From: Cytophagales bacterium
Lineage (GTDB): Bacteria; Bacteroidota; Bacteroidia; Cytophagales; Cyclobacteriaceae
Assembly: GCA_020403045.1 (NCBI GenBank)
Contig: JADBYK010000068.1
Location: 1 to 53,396 of the forward strand
Direction: 5' to 3'
Length of the DNA: 53,396 nt
Both the position numbers and the translations under genes were made by a program. This document shows positions 24,809-32,262 of this stretch, piece by piece (position 1 is the stretch's first letter; every line of letters starts with the position of its first letter). The notes beneath the pieces were generated by a model, which was not told where the DNA came from, searched no databases, and was given only the letters and a program-made list of their open reading frames with translations.

Positions 24809-26704
24809 CTACTTCCGAAGCAATACAACTGTCCCCGTGCGCTTAAACGAGCGACCTGCTAAATCAGTGATCGTTGCTGTCCAAACATAAGATGCCAAGG
24901 GCATTGGCAACCCAAGTTGGGTGCCATCCCACGGCTCATTTTTGTCAGAATAAAATACTAGTGCGCCCCACCGATCAAAAATCGATAATTCTAGTCGAGC
25001 AATAAATTGACCCCTCAACTCAAACGCTTCATTTTCTGTGGGCCCTCTCCCATCGGGGGTAAAGGCTGTTGGATAAACCAGATTTATCGATTTGGTAAAT
25101 GTCACTTGATTGGAAGCAGAGGCAATCACACCAGCTTGGTTAGCTCTTGCAACTACCCGATACGAAACAATCTGATTCTTTGTGTCGGGCTGATCATCTA
25201 TGAATGTAGTGGTCTTGCCGACATTGAAAGTTCGAACGAGTACACCCGCTTTGTCGTATTTCTCGAGCGAGTAACTTTGAACACCCAAACTCCAACCCGT
25301 ATAATCTGACCAAGTAAGTGTTATTTCGTTGCTATTACTTATCGTTCCTTGCAGTCGTATGGGACATATCGGTTCACTGTCATCACTTCTATTTTTACAC
25401 TCATCTATATAATTGATCTTATAGCAAAATGAGCCATTGGTGGTGTATGTGTCATCAACCAACTTAGGCGGAATTGTGGTTGAAATTGGGGTAAAAATTC
25501 CTTGATTAGAAGAACGCAGAATGGTATACGTAGATGCCTTGAATGCAGGTTCCTGAATCCAATCTAATTGAACACCCGATGAAGATACAACTGCACTCGT
25601 ATTTAGAACGGTGGTTGGCTTTGTGGTCGTAACTGAAATACCACATTTTTCGAGCGAAGTGCTAGTAGCCCCACCAACAAAGGTGCTTCGAACCTGGTAA
25701 CAGTAGGTCACGTTACAATCCACATCCACATCGGCAAATGTTATCGGAGCGCCCGGAATGCCGGTATACAAATTTTTATTGCGAAATATGTCAACCCTTG
25801 TTACCCCCGCAGACGATGTTCGCCAATCCAATCGATTGACGTCACTGAGTAATGTAAGATCAAAATTATGACTGCACACAGGTTGTGAGAAATTCAGACT
25901 TTGGCCACTGCAGGGATCAAACGAACTTAGTCTAAAACAATAATAGTTGTCGTCCAATCGCAAACTCGGTATTGTAATTGTATTTACTCCATAAAGTGTC
26001 TGAAACTGCTGAAAGTTGGTTGAGTTGATCGCGATTTCTAATTTGTACTGGATATTCGTTTGTGGGGTAAAGTCCAACCTGAGTGTTGAGGCATCAAGGG
26101 TCGTCAACGAACTTATCTGCGTAGTCGGTAAACCAGGTATCGCCTGGAAGGGCTTACTAAGTGAATTGCAGTTATTGGCTGCATTGAGTTTCTTCCCCCG
26201 AACAGAAATAGTAAAATTTCCGGGAGCTGCGTACGCATACTGTGCAATTTGATTGTTGCTGAATGGAATTTGAACGACTGGAGAACCGTCACCAAAATCA
26301 ATCGCGTACTGATCGTAGCTCTTGTCAGTTACCTTAACAGAAACCTGCGAATTCGTGCAGGTATATAATTCGAACGCAGGCTGGATGTTTGGATCAACGG
26401 TGACGGTTATATCGTCATTCAAAATGCTTTGGTAAAAAACAGAAAGTTTGTAGGTTCCAGGATTTGTATAAGTAAAAGAGAACTGATTTTGTTGCTGTGT
26501 ATTGTTACCAAGAAAATCCATCAAGCATGGCTTTCCGGGTGTGCATTCTCCATCAGTAATCAAATTCGCATTTGTAATCGTAATCGTAAATGGCGCACAG
26601 CCTCTCACTTGGTCTACTTGAAATCGACCTAAACGGCTAACATATTGAGCTTGCCCCGCAATTGCCAAAAAAAGCATAGCCAGTAAAATGAACTGCTTTC
26701 TCAC
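24809..26704 (-). CDS. Secreted protein with T9SS type B (CHU_C) sorting domain
   Basis: 631 aa. Signal peptide (about 1-20), a PKD-like N-terminal domain (about 25-110, ending DITVTVDP), several fibronectin/Ig-like beta domains, and the C-terminal gliding-motility-associated CHU_C domain (about 545-631: YPTAFTPDGRGPTENEAF...IFDRWGALVFYSDKNEPWDG). Type B tails direct export by the type IX system, usually to the cell surface or medium and often with PorP/SprF-type partners, which are not adjacent here. The start is GTG at 26704, inside the hutH stop (GTGA overlap), so it is translated behind hutH. No enzymatic domain was recognised. Confidence 0.88.
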   Translation of the reverse strand: MRKQFILLAMLFLAIAGQAQYVSRLGRFQVDQVRGCAPFTITITNANLITDGECTPGKPCLMDFLGNNTQQQNQFSFTYTNPGTYKLSVFYQSILNDDITVTVDPNIQPAFELYTCTNSQVSVKVTDKSYDQYAIDFGDGSPVVQIPFSNNQIAQYAYAAPGNFTISVRGKKLNAANNCNSLSKPFQAIPGLPTTQISSLTTLDASTLRLDFTPQTNIQYKLEIAINSTNFQQFQTLYGVNTITIPSLRLDDNYYCFRLSSFDPCSGQSLNFSQPVCSHNFDLTLLSDVNRLDWRTSSAGVTRVDIFRNKNLYTGIPGAPITFADVDVDCNVTYCYQVRSTFVGGATSTSLEKCGISVTTTKPTTVLNTSAVVSSSGVQLDWIQEPAFKASTYTILRSSNQGIFTPISTTIPPKLVDDTYTTNGSFCYKINYIDECKNRSDDSEPICPIRLQGTISNSNEITLTWSDYTGWSLGVQSYSLEKYDKAGVLVRTFNVGKTTTFIDDQPDTKNQIVSYRVVARANQAGVIASASNQVTFTKSINLVYPTAFTPDGRGPTENEAFELRGQFIARLELSIFDRWGALVFYSDKNEPWDGTQLGLPMPLASYVWTATITDLAGRSFKRTGTVVLLRK

Positions 26705-28197
26705 ACGTCTAGCTTTACCTGCTTCAAAAACTTCTCCGCTTTCACCATATCGTCATGCAATAAGCGGTCTGTTTTTATAAACGGAACTGCGTCCCTAAAA
26801 GTATCTACAAATGCAGCAAGCTTGTCAGACGTCTTTGCTGGCTTTCTGAAATGCAATGCTTGCGCTGCTGTAATTAATTCGATGGCCAAAATAGAATACA
26901 AATTATTGACGACCCGAAATGCTTTTGTTGCTGCATTGGCGCCCATACTGACATGATCTTCTTGCCCATTGGATGATACGATCGAATCGACCGAGGCGGG
27001 GCTACAGAGTTGTTTATTCTGACTGACTAACGAAGCTGCCGTGTATTGTGGGATCATCAAGCCCGAGTTAATACCGGGATTAGCCACTAAGTAATTGGGC
27101 AGATCACGTGATCCAGAAATCAACTGATAGGTTCTTCTTTCGGATATGCTACCCAATTCAGCCAAGGCAATTGCCAAAAAGTCCAGTGAAAGTGCCAAGG
27201 GTTGACCATGAAAATTACCCGCTGAAATTATTTTATCCTCTTCCGGAAAAATATTGGGATTATCAGAAACACTATTGACTTCCGTTAAAAATGTGCTGGT
27301 TACAAATTCAATAGTGTCAAGACTTGCTCCGTGCACCTGAGGTATGCAACGAAACGAATAGGGGTCTTGAACATGTTTTTTATACTGAGAAATAATGCCA
27401 CTGCCAGCTAGTAACCGCTGGATCTCTTTTGCCACTTTAATTTGTCCATGGTGTGGGCGAATTTGATGCACTAGTCCATCAAAAGGTTCGATGCGACCAT
27501 CAAACGCATCCAGCGAAAGAGCGCCAATACTATTTGCCAAACGTAGGAGGCGCTGCGCATGCAAACAACACCAAACACCATAGGCGCTCATAAACTGTGT
27601 TCCGTTCAACAGCGCCAACCCTTCTTTTGCTTTAAAGTGGATGGCATTCCAGCTCAAAAGTTTTAAAACCTCGGCACTAGGATATACTTTTCCAAGATAA
27701 TGCACTTCTCCTTTACCTATTAAAGGGAGCGCCAGGTGCGCAAGAGGAGCCAAATCTCCTGAGGCGCCCAAAGAGCCCATTTCAAAAATTCGAGGTAAAA
27801 CACGTTCATTGAACATAGCAGCCAATCGCTCAGCGGTTTCCGACTGAACACCGGAATGACCGTATGAAAGGGATTGCACTTTTAAAAACAACATGAGTAG
27901 AACAATCTCTCGGGGCACCTCTTGTCCTGCACCGCAGGCATGAGACATCACCAAGTTCTCTTGCAATTTTTCAAGTTGATCTTTTGGGATGTTGCGATCA
28001 TACAATGAACCAAATCCAGTATTTATTCCATAAATTGGAGCGGTCGATGAATTGATTTTTCGGTCTAGGTACTCACGGCAACGAACAATCTTCTTTTTTG
28101 AATCAGTCGACAACACAATTTTCGAATGACCATGAAGAATCTGATCTAAATCTTCCAGGGTCAATCGTTTATCGGATATGATATGGGCTGATTGCAT
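26701..28197 (-). CDS. hutH: Histidine ammonia-lyase
   Basis: 498 aa. Deaminates L-histidine to urocanate, first step of histidine degradation. The MIO-forming tripeptide is Ala145-Ser146-Gly147 in GSLGASGDLAPLAH. Tyr56 in YGINTGFG is the catalytic Tyr. The selectivity pair reads Ser85-His86 (LVMSHACG), the histidine-lyase type rather than the tyrosine-lyase (xHL) type. QYTAASLVSQNK and the SQEDHVSM-like stretch (NGQEDHVSMGANA) are typical. hutU, hutI and ftcD/hutG are not next to it. It sits between hisS (57 nt upstream) and the T9SS protein, an unusual setting for a hut gene. Confidence 0.92.
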   Translation of the reverse strand: MQSAHIISDKRLTLEDLDQILHGHSKIVLSTDSKKKIVRCREYLDRKINSSTAPIYGINTGFGSLYDRNIPKDQLEKLQENLVMSHACGAGQEVPREIVLLMLFLKVQSLSYGHSGVQSETAERLAAMFNERVLPRIFEMGSLGASGDLAPLAHLALPLIGKGEVHYLGKVYPSAEVLKLLSWNAIHFKAKEGLALLNGTQFMSAYGVWCCLHAQRLLRLANSIGALSLDAFDGRIEPFDGLVHQIRPHHGQIKVAKEIQRLLAGSGIISQYKKHVQDPYSFRCIPQVHGASLDTIEFVTSTFLTEVNSVSDNPNIFPEEDKIISAGNFHGQPLALSLDFLAIALAELGSISERRTYQLISGSRDLPNYLVANPGINSGLMIPQYTAASLVSQNKQLCSPASVDSIVSSNGQEDHVSMGANAATKAFRVVNNLYSILAIELITAAQALHFRKPAKTSDKLAAFVDTFRDAVPFIKTDRLLHDDMVKAEKFLKQVKLDV

Positions 28198-28254
28198 TCG
28201 AACGATTAAAATTCAAGTATTAAAATTCCAAAAAACAAAATTTCACTATCCGTT

Positions 28255-29619
28255 TTATCCTCTCAACTTGAAAAGCAATTCTTCCACTGAAAGCTTTACC
28301 TGTTCTCCCTTGTCCATATCCTTTACAGTTAGCATTCCGTCTTTCATTTCATCGGTGCCAACAACAACAACAAAAGGTATCTCTTTTCGATTGGCGTAGT
28401 CCAGTTGCTTTTTCAACTTAGTTACATCCGGATAAACTTCTGTAGAGATTCCACTTTCGCGAAGCTGATTCGCGACATTCAATGAATAGCGTAATGTAGC
28501 ATCATCAAAGTGCGCCAACATTACGTTCGAAGACACCTGTGCCTCCTTTGGGAAAAGTTTCAGTTCTTCCATGGCATCGTAAAGGCGATCAACACCAAAC
28601 GAAATCCCCACGCCCGAAACATCGGGCAGACCAAAAACACCGGTTAGATTATCATAACGACCGCCACCGCTTACACTGCCAATAGCCACATTATTTATTT
28701 TTACTTCAAATATGCAGCCTGTGTAATAGCTCAAGCCACGGGCGAGGGAAATATCAAACTCCACATGCTGCTCTGTCGCTCCATAGCTTTGCAATAAGCT
28801 CAACACTTCTTCAAAATCAGCAATTCCTTTTTTTCCGTTTTCAGAATTAGAGAATTTAGATTTTAAAAAATCAATTTTCTGTTGAGTACTGCCTTTGAAA
28901 TTCAGAATAGCAAAAACCGAATCGATGCCTTTATCTTCAAATCCGCGGGAGCGCAATTCTTCTTTTACTTTTTCTTCACCAATCTTATCCAGTTTATCAA
29001 TAGCAACGAATAGAGAGGACTCGTTTTGAGAACCCGTTAATTCAGCCAAGCCAGAAAGGATTGCCCGATGATTTATCTTGATGGTAAAATCTTTAATGCC
29101 AAGAGATTTAAAAACTTCTTTGATCATCAACACAATCTCCGCTTCGCAGACTAACGAATCAGTACCTACTACATCGGCATCGCATTGGTAAAATTCGCGG
29201 TAGCGTCCTTTCTGTGGTCGATCTGCCCGCCACACGGGTTGGATTTGGTAACGCTTAAAGGGGAAGGCAATCTCACCTCGATTCATCACAACGTATCGGG
29301 CGAAGGGTACGGTAAGGTCGTACCTCAACCCTTTTTCAGAAATATCTTGAATTAAAAGTTTCGAGTTTCGAGTTTCGAGCATTGAGCTATCGACATCTTT
29401 CAAATAATCACCAGAATTCAACACTTTGAACAACAACTGATCGCCTTCTTCACCATACTTGCCCGTGAGGGTCGAAAGGTTCTCCATGGTGGGAGTCTCC
29501 AATGGCTGAAAGCCGTATTTCTGAAACACCTTACGGATATTATCAAATATAAACTGCCGCTTGGCCATTTGTGCCGGGCCGAAGTCGCGGGTGCCTTTTG
29601 GAATAGTAGGTTTGTCCAT
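28255..29619 (-). CDS. hisS: Histidyl-tRNA synthetase
   Basis: 454 aa class II synthetase charging tRNA-His. Visible: PKGTRDFGP start, motif 2 with PVWRADRPQKGRYREFYQCD, the HisRS-specific LARGLSYYTGCIFEV, motif 3 GISFGVDRL, and the C-terminal anticodon-binding domain (about 360-454). The ATG at 29619 is preferred to an in-frame TTG at 29634. Residues about 81-88 (LETRNSKL) are encoded by a tandem heptamer and sit in a loop before the conserved ISEKGLRYDLTVPF. The gene precedes hutH on the same strand. Confidence 0.95.
   Translation of the reverse strand: MDKPTIPKGTRDFGPAQMAKRQFIFDNIRKVFQKYGFQPLETPTMENLSTLTGKYGEEGDQLLFKVLNSGDYLKDVDSSMLETRNSKLLIQDISEKGLRYDLTVPFARYVVMNRGEIAFPFKRYQIQPVWRADRPQKGRYREFYQCDADVVGTDSLVCEAEIVLMIKEVFKSLGIKDFTIKINHRAILSGLAELTGSQNESSLFVAIDKLDKIGEEKVKEELRSRGFEDKGIDSVFAILNFKGSTQQKIDFLKSKFSNSENGKKGIADFEEVLSLLQSYGATEQHVEFDISLARGLSYYTGCIFEVKINNVAIGSVSGGGRYDNLTGVFGLPDVSGVGISFGVDRLYDAMEELKLFPKEAQVSSNVMLAHFDDATLRYSLNVANQLRESGISTEVYPDVTKLKKQLDYANRKEIPFVVVVGTDEMKDGMLTVKDMDKGEQVKLSVEELLFKLRG
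29358..29379. repeat. TTTCGAG heptamer, three tandem copies inside hisS
   Basis: GTTTCGA repeats three times in phase with the coding strand (minus-strand unit CTCGAAA). 7 nt is not a multiple of 3, so each copy is read in a different frame; three copies total 21 nt and keep the gene open. It encodes LETRNSK. Confidence 0.7.
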
Positions 29620-29725
29620 GTTATAAACCCCCAAATCTAAGGCTTTCGGATAGCAGTTACCAGTTCCGAGTTGTCAGTTTTTGGCGTGAATGAACCGGAA
29701 ACCGGAAGCCAGAAACCGCCACTGC
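29620..29725. repeat. Degenerate word-like repeats upstream of the 49-residue protein gene
   Basis: Two short runs of near-repeats: CAGTTA/CCAGTT/CCGAGTT/TCAGTT around 29655-29680, and CCGGAA/ACCGGAA/GCCAGAAACC around 29695-29720. They are non-coding and resemble low-complexity intergenic words. No gene or stable hairpin is seen. Confidence 0.4.
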
Positions 29726-29726
29726 C

Positions 29727-29756
29727 TTGTATTATGAGAAATGATGCTTATTTTTG
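29727..29756 (+). promoter_or_regulatory. Promoter, TTG-19 nt-TATTTTTG
   Basis: TTG at 29727-29729, then exactly 19 nt, then TATTTTTG at 29749-29756: a full match to the Bacteroidota primary-sigma promoter (-33 TTG, -7 TAnnTTTG). Start of transcription near 29763, giving a leader of about 20 nt to the ATG at 29782. Confidence 0.75.
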
Positions 29757-29781
29757 TCCCTCGTTTTTTAACCATTACACC

Positions 29782-29931
29782 ATGTCAGTTACCAGATTAA
29801 AAAGAAAGAACCGTAAAGACAAAGCCAAATCAGCTCGTAGAAGAACAGCGTTGAAGACAGAAGGCTTCAAACCAGTGGCTAAGTCGGTGGATATCGAAAA
29901 GATCAAAGAAAGCTTTAAGAAAAAAGCATAA
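29782..29931 (+). CDS. 49-residue very basic protein
   Basis: MSVTRLKRKNRKDKAKSARR begins a 49-residue protein with about 18 Lys/Arg and almost no acidic residues until the tail (DIEKIKESFKKKA). I recall similar small proteins across Bacteroidota but know no function; a role in RNA, ribosome or nucleoid binding is plausible from charge. A textbook promoter upstream and a strong terminator downstream define a single-gene transcript. A longer in-frame version from 29671 is rejected because it would start before the promoter. Confidence 0.8.
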   Translation: MSVTRLKRKNRKDKAKSARRRTALKTEGFKPVAKSVDIEKIKESFKKKA

Positions 29932-29967
29932 AAAAAGGGACAGCTTTTCAGCTAGTCCCCTTTTTTT
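29931..29967 (+). terminator. Strong bidirectional terminator
   Basis: GGGAC (29937-29941) pairs with GTCCC (29955-29959), AGCT with AGCT around a TTTC loop with one bulged A, flanked by A-runs on the left and seven T on the right (29961-29967). It serves the basic-protein gene and, read the other way, the convergent Hc1-like gene that ends at 29986. Confidence 0.88.
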
Positions 29968-29985
29968 GATTCCAAAACTAAGTAT

Positions 29986-30162
29986 TTACTCCTTATTTTT
30001 TAGTTCCTGAACTTCAGCGCGGATAGCCTGTGCTATGTTTTTTAGGTCTTGCATACCCTTTCTCACGCGGGTTCCTGCCGCACTATTTGCTTTGTTATAA
30101 AACTTGTCTGCATCGCCTTCTAGTGATGCGATCAATGCTTTTAATTCATCGAATTTTTTCAT
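29986..30162 (-). CDS. Histone H1-like (Hc1-type) small DNA-binding protein
   Basis: 58 aa from ATG at 30162 to TAA at 29986-29988. It begins MKKFDELKALIASLEGDADK and contains NSAAGTRVRKGMQDLKNIAQ, the signature of the Bacteroidota Hc1/histone H1-like family, which in longer forms carries Lys/Ala repeats. This is the short form: helical core with the TRVRK basic patch, without a long basic tail. It is likely to bind or bridge DNA. It is convergent with the 49-residue basic-protein gene across one shared terminator. Confidence 0.85.
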   Translation of the reverse strand: MKKFDELKALIASLEGDADKFYNKANSAAGTRVRKGMQDLKNIAQAIRAEVQELKNKE

Positions 30163-30248
30163 TGTTATAGTGTGTTTAGTTTTTTGTAATCTATTGCTAG
30201 TGCCAAATTAGCTAAAAACCTTCAAAAACAATCAAAAAACCCAACTTT

Positions 30249-31502
30249 TTAAAATTTGGTCACGCTTACAAGCTCTTCCTTCTTATAAAAACCACTATCT
30301 AGCTTCGTTTTTAATGCTGAAAACGCGGTTAGCGTCTCTTCCACATCCTTCAAAGAATGTGATGCCGTGGGGATAATCCGGAACATAATCACGTCCTTGG
30401 GCACTACGGGATAGATGACCACGGAGCAGAAGATGCCGTAGTTTTCGCGCAATTCCATGGACATATTGGCTGCCTCTCCGACTCCACCTTTAAAAAGTAC
30501 GGGAGTTGGTGGTGTATTTGTTTCATTAATTGCAAAGCCTCGGTCTTTTAATCCCGTTTTTATTGCCTTCATAATGGTGTGAAGATTGGTGCGAAGCTCA
30601 GGATGTTTTTTTACTAACTCCAGCCTTTTCATACCGCCAATCACTAATGGCATCGGCAGACTCTTAGCATAAATCTGTGACCGGACACTGTACCTTAAGA
30701 ACTTAATAATTTTTTTGTCACCTGCTACGAAAGCTCCAATACTGGCCATAGCTTTTGCAAATGTGGAAAAGTACAAATCGATGTCATCCTGAACGCCCTG
30801 CTCCTCTCCAACACCTGCACCTGTTGCGCCCATGGTTCCAAAACCATGCGCATCATCAACCAACAGACGGAAGTTATATTTTTTCTTCAACGCTACCACT
30901 CCTTTCAGATCGCCCATATTACCTGACATTCCAAAAACTCCTTCGGTAATGACCAAAATTCCTCCTCCGGTCTCATTCGCTAACTTGGTGGCCCGCTGCA
31001 ACTGTTTTTCCAGGTTCTCCATGTTATTATGCGGATAAACAAATCGCTTTCCCATATGAAGTCGAACACCGTCTATTATACAAGCGTGCGATTCTGAGTC
31101 GTACACAATTACATCTTTGCGATCGACCAATGCATCAATAATCGACAGCACACCTTGATATCCAAAGTTCAATAGCATTGCATCTTCTTTGGATACAAAA
31201 TCAGCCAACTGCTTTTCAAACTCTAAGTGATACACCGAATTACCGGACATCATGCGTGCTCCCATCGGAGAAGCTAATCCAAACTGAGCCGCAGAATCGG
31301 CATCTGCCTTACGAACTTCAGGGTGATTGGCTAAGCCCAAATAGTTGTTTAAACTCCAGTTTAAAACGGTTTTTCCATTGAACTTCATGCGCGGGCCTAT
31401 TTCGCCCTCCAATTTTGGGAAGAAGAAATAATCGTCAGGTAAGTGAGAGTACTTGGCCAACGGGCCCTCTTCCATGCGGAGTTTTTCGAATAAATCAACC
31501 AT
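30249..31502 (-). CDS. PLP-dependent alpha-oxoamine synthase (serine palmitoyltransferase or cysteate acyltransferase type)
   Basis: 417 aa fold-type I PLP enzyme of the KBL/BioF/SPT family that condenses an amino acid with an acyl thioester. Visible: WSLNNYLGLANHPEV, SHACIIDGVR with the stacking His, VDDAHGFGTMG with the PLP Asp, and FSTFAKAMASIGAF with the Schiff-base Lys. The N-terminus (KLEGEIGPRMKFNGKTVLNW) matches the Bacteroidota group that includes sphingolipid- and sulfonolipid-forming enzymes. No biotin or threonine genes are adjacent, so BioF or KBL roles are less likely. Choosing serine (sphingolipid) or cysteate (capnine sulfonolipid) needs closer comparison. The ATG at 31502 is well supported. 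Confidence 0.85.
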   Translation of the reverse strand: MVDLFEKLRMEEGPLAKYSHLPDDYFFFPKLEGEIGPRMKFNGKTVLNWSLNNYLGLANHPEVRKADADSAAQFGLASPMGARMMSGNSVYHLEFEKQLADFVSKEDAMLLNFGYQGVLSIIDALVDRKDVIVYDSESHACIIDGVRLHMGKRFVYPHNNMENLEKQLQRATKLANETGGGILVITEGVFGMSGNMGDLKGVVALKKKYNFRLLVDDAHGFGTMGATGAGVGEEQGVQDDIDLYFSTFAKAMASIGAFVAGDKKIIKFLRYSVRSQIYAKSLPMPLVIGGMKRLELVKKHPELRTNLHTIMKAIKTGLKDRGFAINETNTPPTPVLFKGGVGEAANMSMELRENYGIFCSVVIYPVVPKDVIMFRIIPTASHSLKDVEETLTAFSALKTKLDSGFYKKEELVSVTKF

Positions 31503-31787
31503 TCTTTTTTCGTTTTCGGTTATAAGATACTTTACATTTAAGCCCTAAAATGACATATCTGTTATTGGCTAGAGCTTTAAAGTGGCGCAAAAATAAGAAA
31601 ATTAGATGGCAAAAATTCATAAACTTCTTAACCCCAAACTGATTAGTGATTGCTTAGATTAAATACTTTTTAAAGGTAGGCTAGGTAGCTCGTAAATGGC
31701 ATTGGAAAACAAAGCCAAACGATCAATTAATTTTTTAACTTTGGCTTGACCGTTTCGAAAAACAATCACCTTCTCATTCTATCGAAT
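31503..31787. other. Intergenic region with a promoter for the toxin-antitoxin pair
   Basis: 285 bp divergent region. TAACTTTG at 31736-31743 is a perfect TAnnTTTG box about 45 nt before the antitoxin ATG at 31788. An in-frame TTG at 31746 falls just after the box and is probably not used. Nothing else was recognised. Confidence 0.5.
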
Positions 31788-31970
31788 ATGATAACGAAGA
31801 CCCAACTCAAGCAATCCATTGACAACTTACCAGAGAAATTCACACTGGATGAATTGATGGACAAGATTATCTTAATTGATAAGATTGAAAGGGGCAACGA
31901 TCAATCGGAAAAAGGGGAGACATTCTCTGAGGAAGAACTTGATATTGAGCTGGCAAAATGGTTCAAATAA
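31788..31970 (+). CDS. Putative antitoxin of a ParE/RelE-type module
   Basis: 60 aa, acidic and helical (MITKTQLKQSIDNLPEKFTL start; FSEEELDIELAKWFK end). Its size and position 13 nt overlapping a RelE/ParE-like gene make it the antitoxin; the C-terminal helices would wrap the toxin. The N-terminal half (KFTLDELMDKIILIDKIERG) resembles small Bacteroidota antitoxins without a clear DNA-binding fold. The ATG at 31788 was chosen over an in-frame TTG at 31746 that sits next to the -7 box. Confidence 0.65.
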   Translation: MITKTQLKQSIDNLPEKFTLDELMDKIILIDKIERGNDQSEKGETFSEEELDIELAKWFK

Positions 31971-32257
31971 AGTGGACAAAATTGGCCGTGAATGATCTAA
32001 AAGGAATTTATGCCTACATCGCACTAGACTCCGAGAAATATGCAAAAATTCAGGTACTCAGAATCCGAAATAGAACAAGCATCCTTAGTAAACATCAATT
32101 AGCTGGGAAACCCGTAAAAGAATACGAAAGCAGCACTTACAGATAGATTAACGAAGGACGCTACAGAATTATTTATAAAGTTATTAATAAAACCCGATTT
32201 GATATTTTAACAATTCATCATTCAGCAAGAATGCTATCCGGAAAGGTAATTGAGTAA
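31958..32257 (+). pseudogene. ParE/RelE-family toxin interrupted by an in-frame amber stop
   Basis: Reading from ATG at 31958, 62 codons (VQIKWTKLAVNDLKGIYAYI...) end at TAG 32144-32146. The same frame then continues without a shift for 36 codons, INEGRYRIIYKV...FDILTIHHSARM, to TAA at 32255-32257, giving the usual 99-codon length. The lost segment holds the conserved Arg (GRYRIIY) and His-rich IHHSAR strand of the family, so the truncated product should lack toxicity. One base change (for example GAG or CAG to TAG) explains it. It overlaps the antitoxin gene by 13 nt. A sequencing error or stop read-through cannot be ruled out. Confidence 0.85.
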
Positions 32258-32262
32258 TCCAA

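Noticed and set aside
29671-29781. 37-residue N-terminal extension of the 49-residue basic protein
   Set aside because: It lies upstream of and across the promoter and is rich in word-like repeats.
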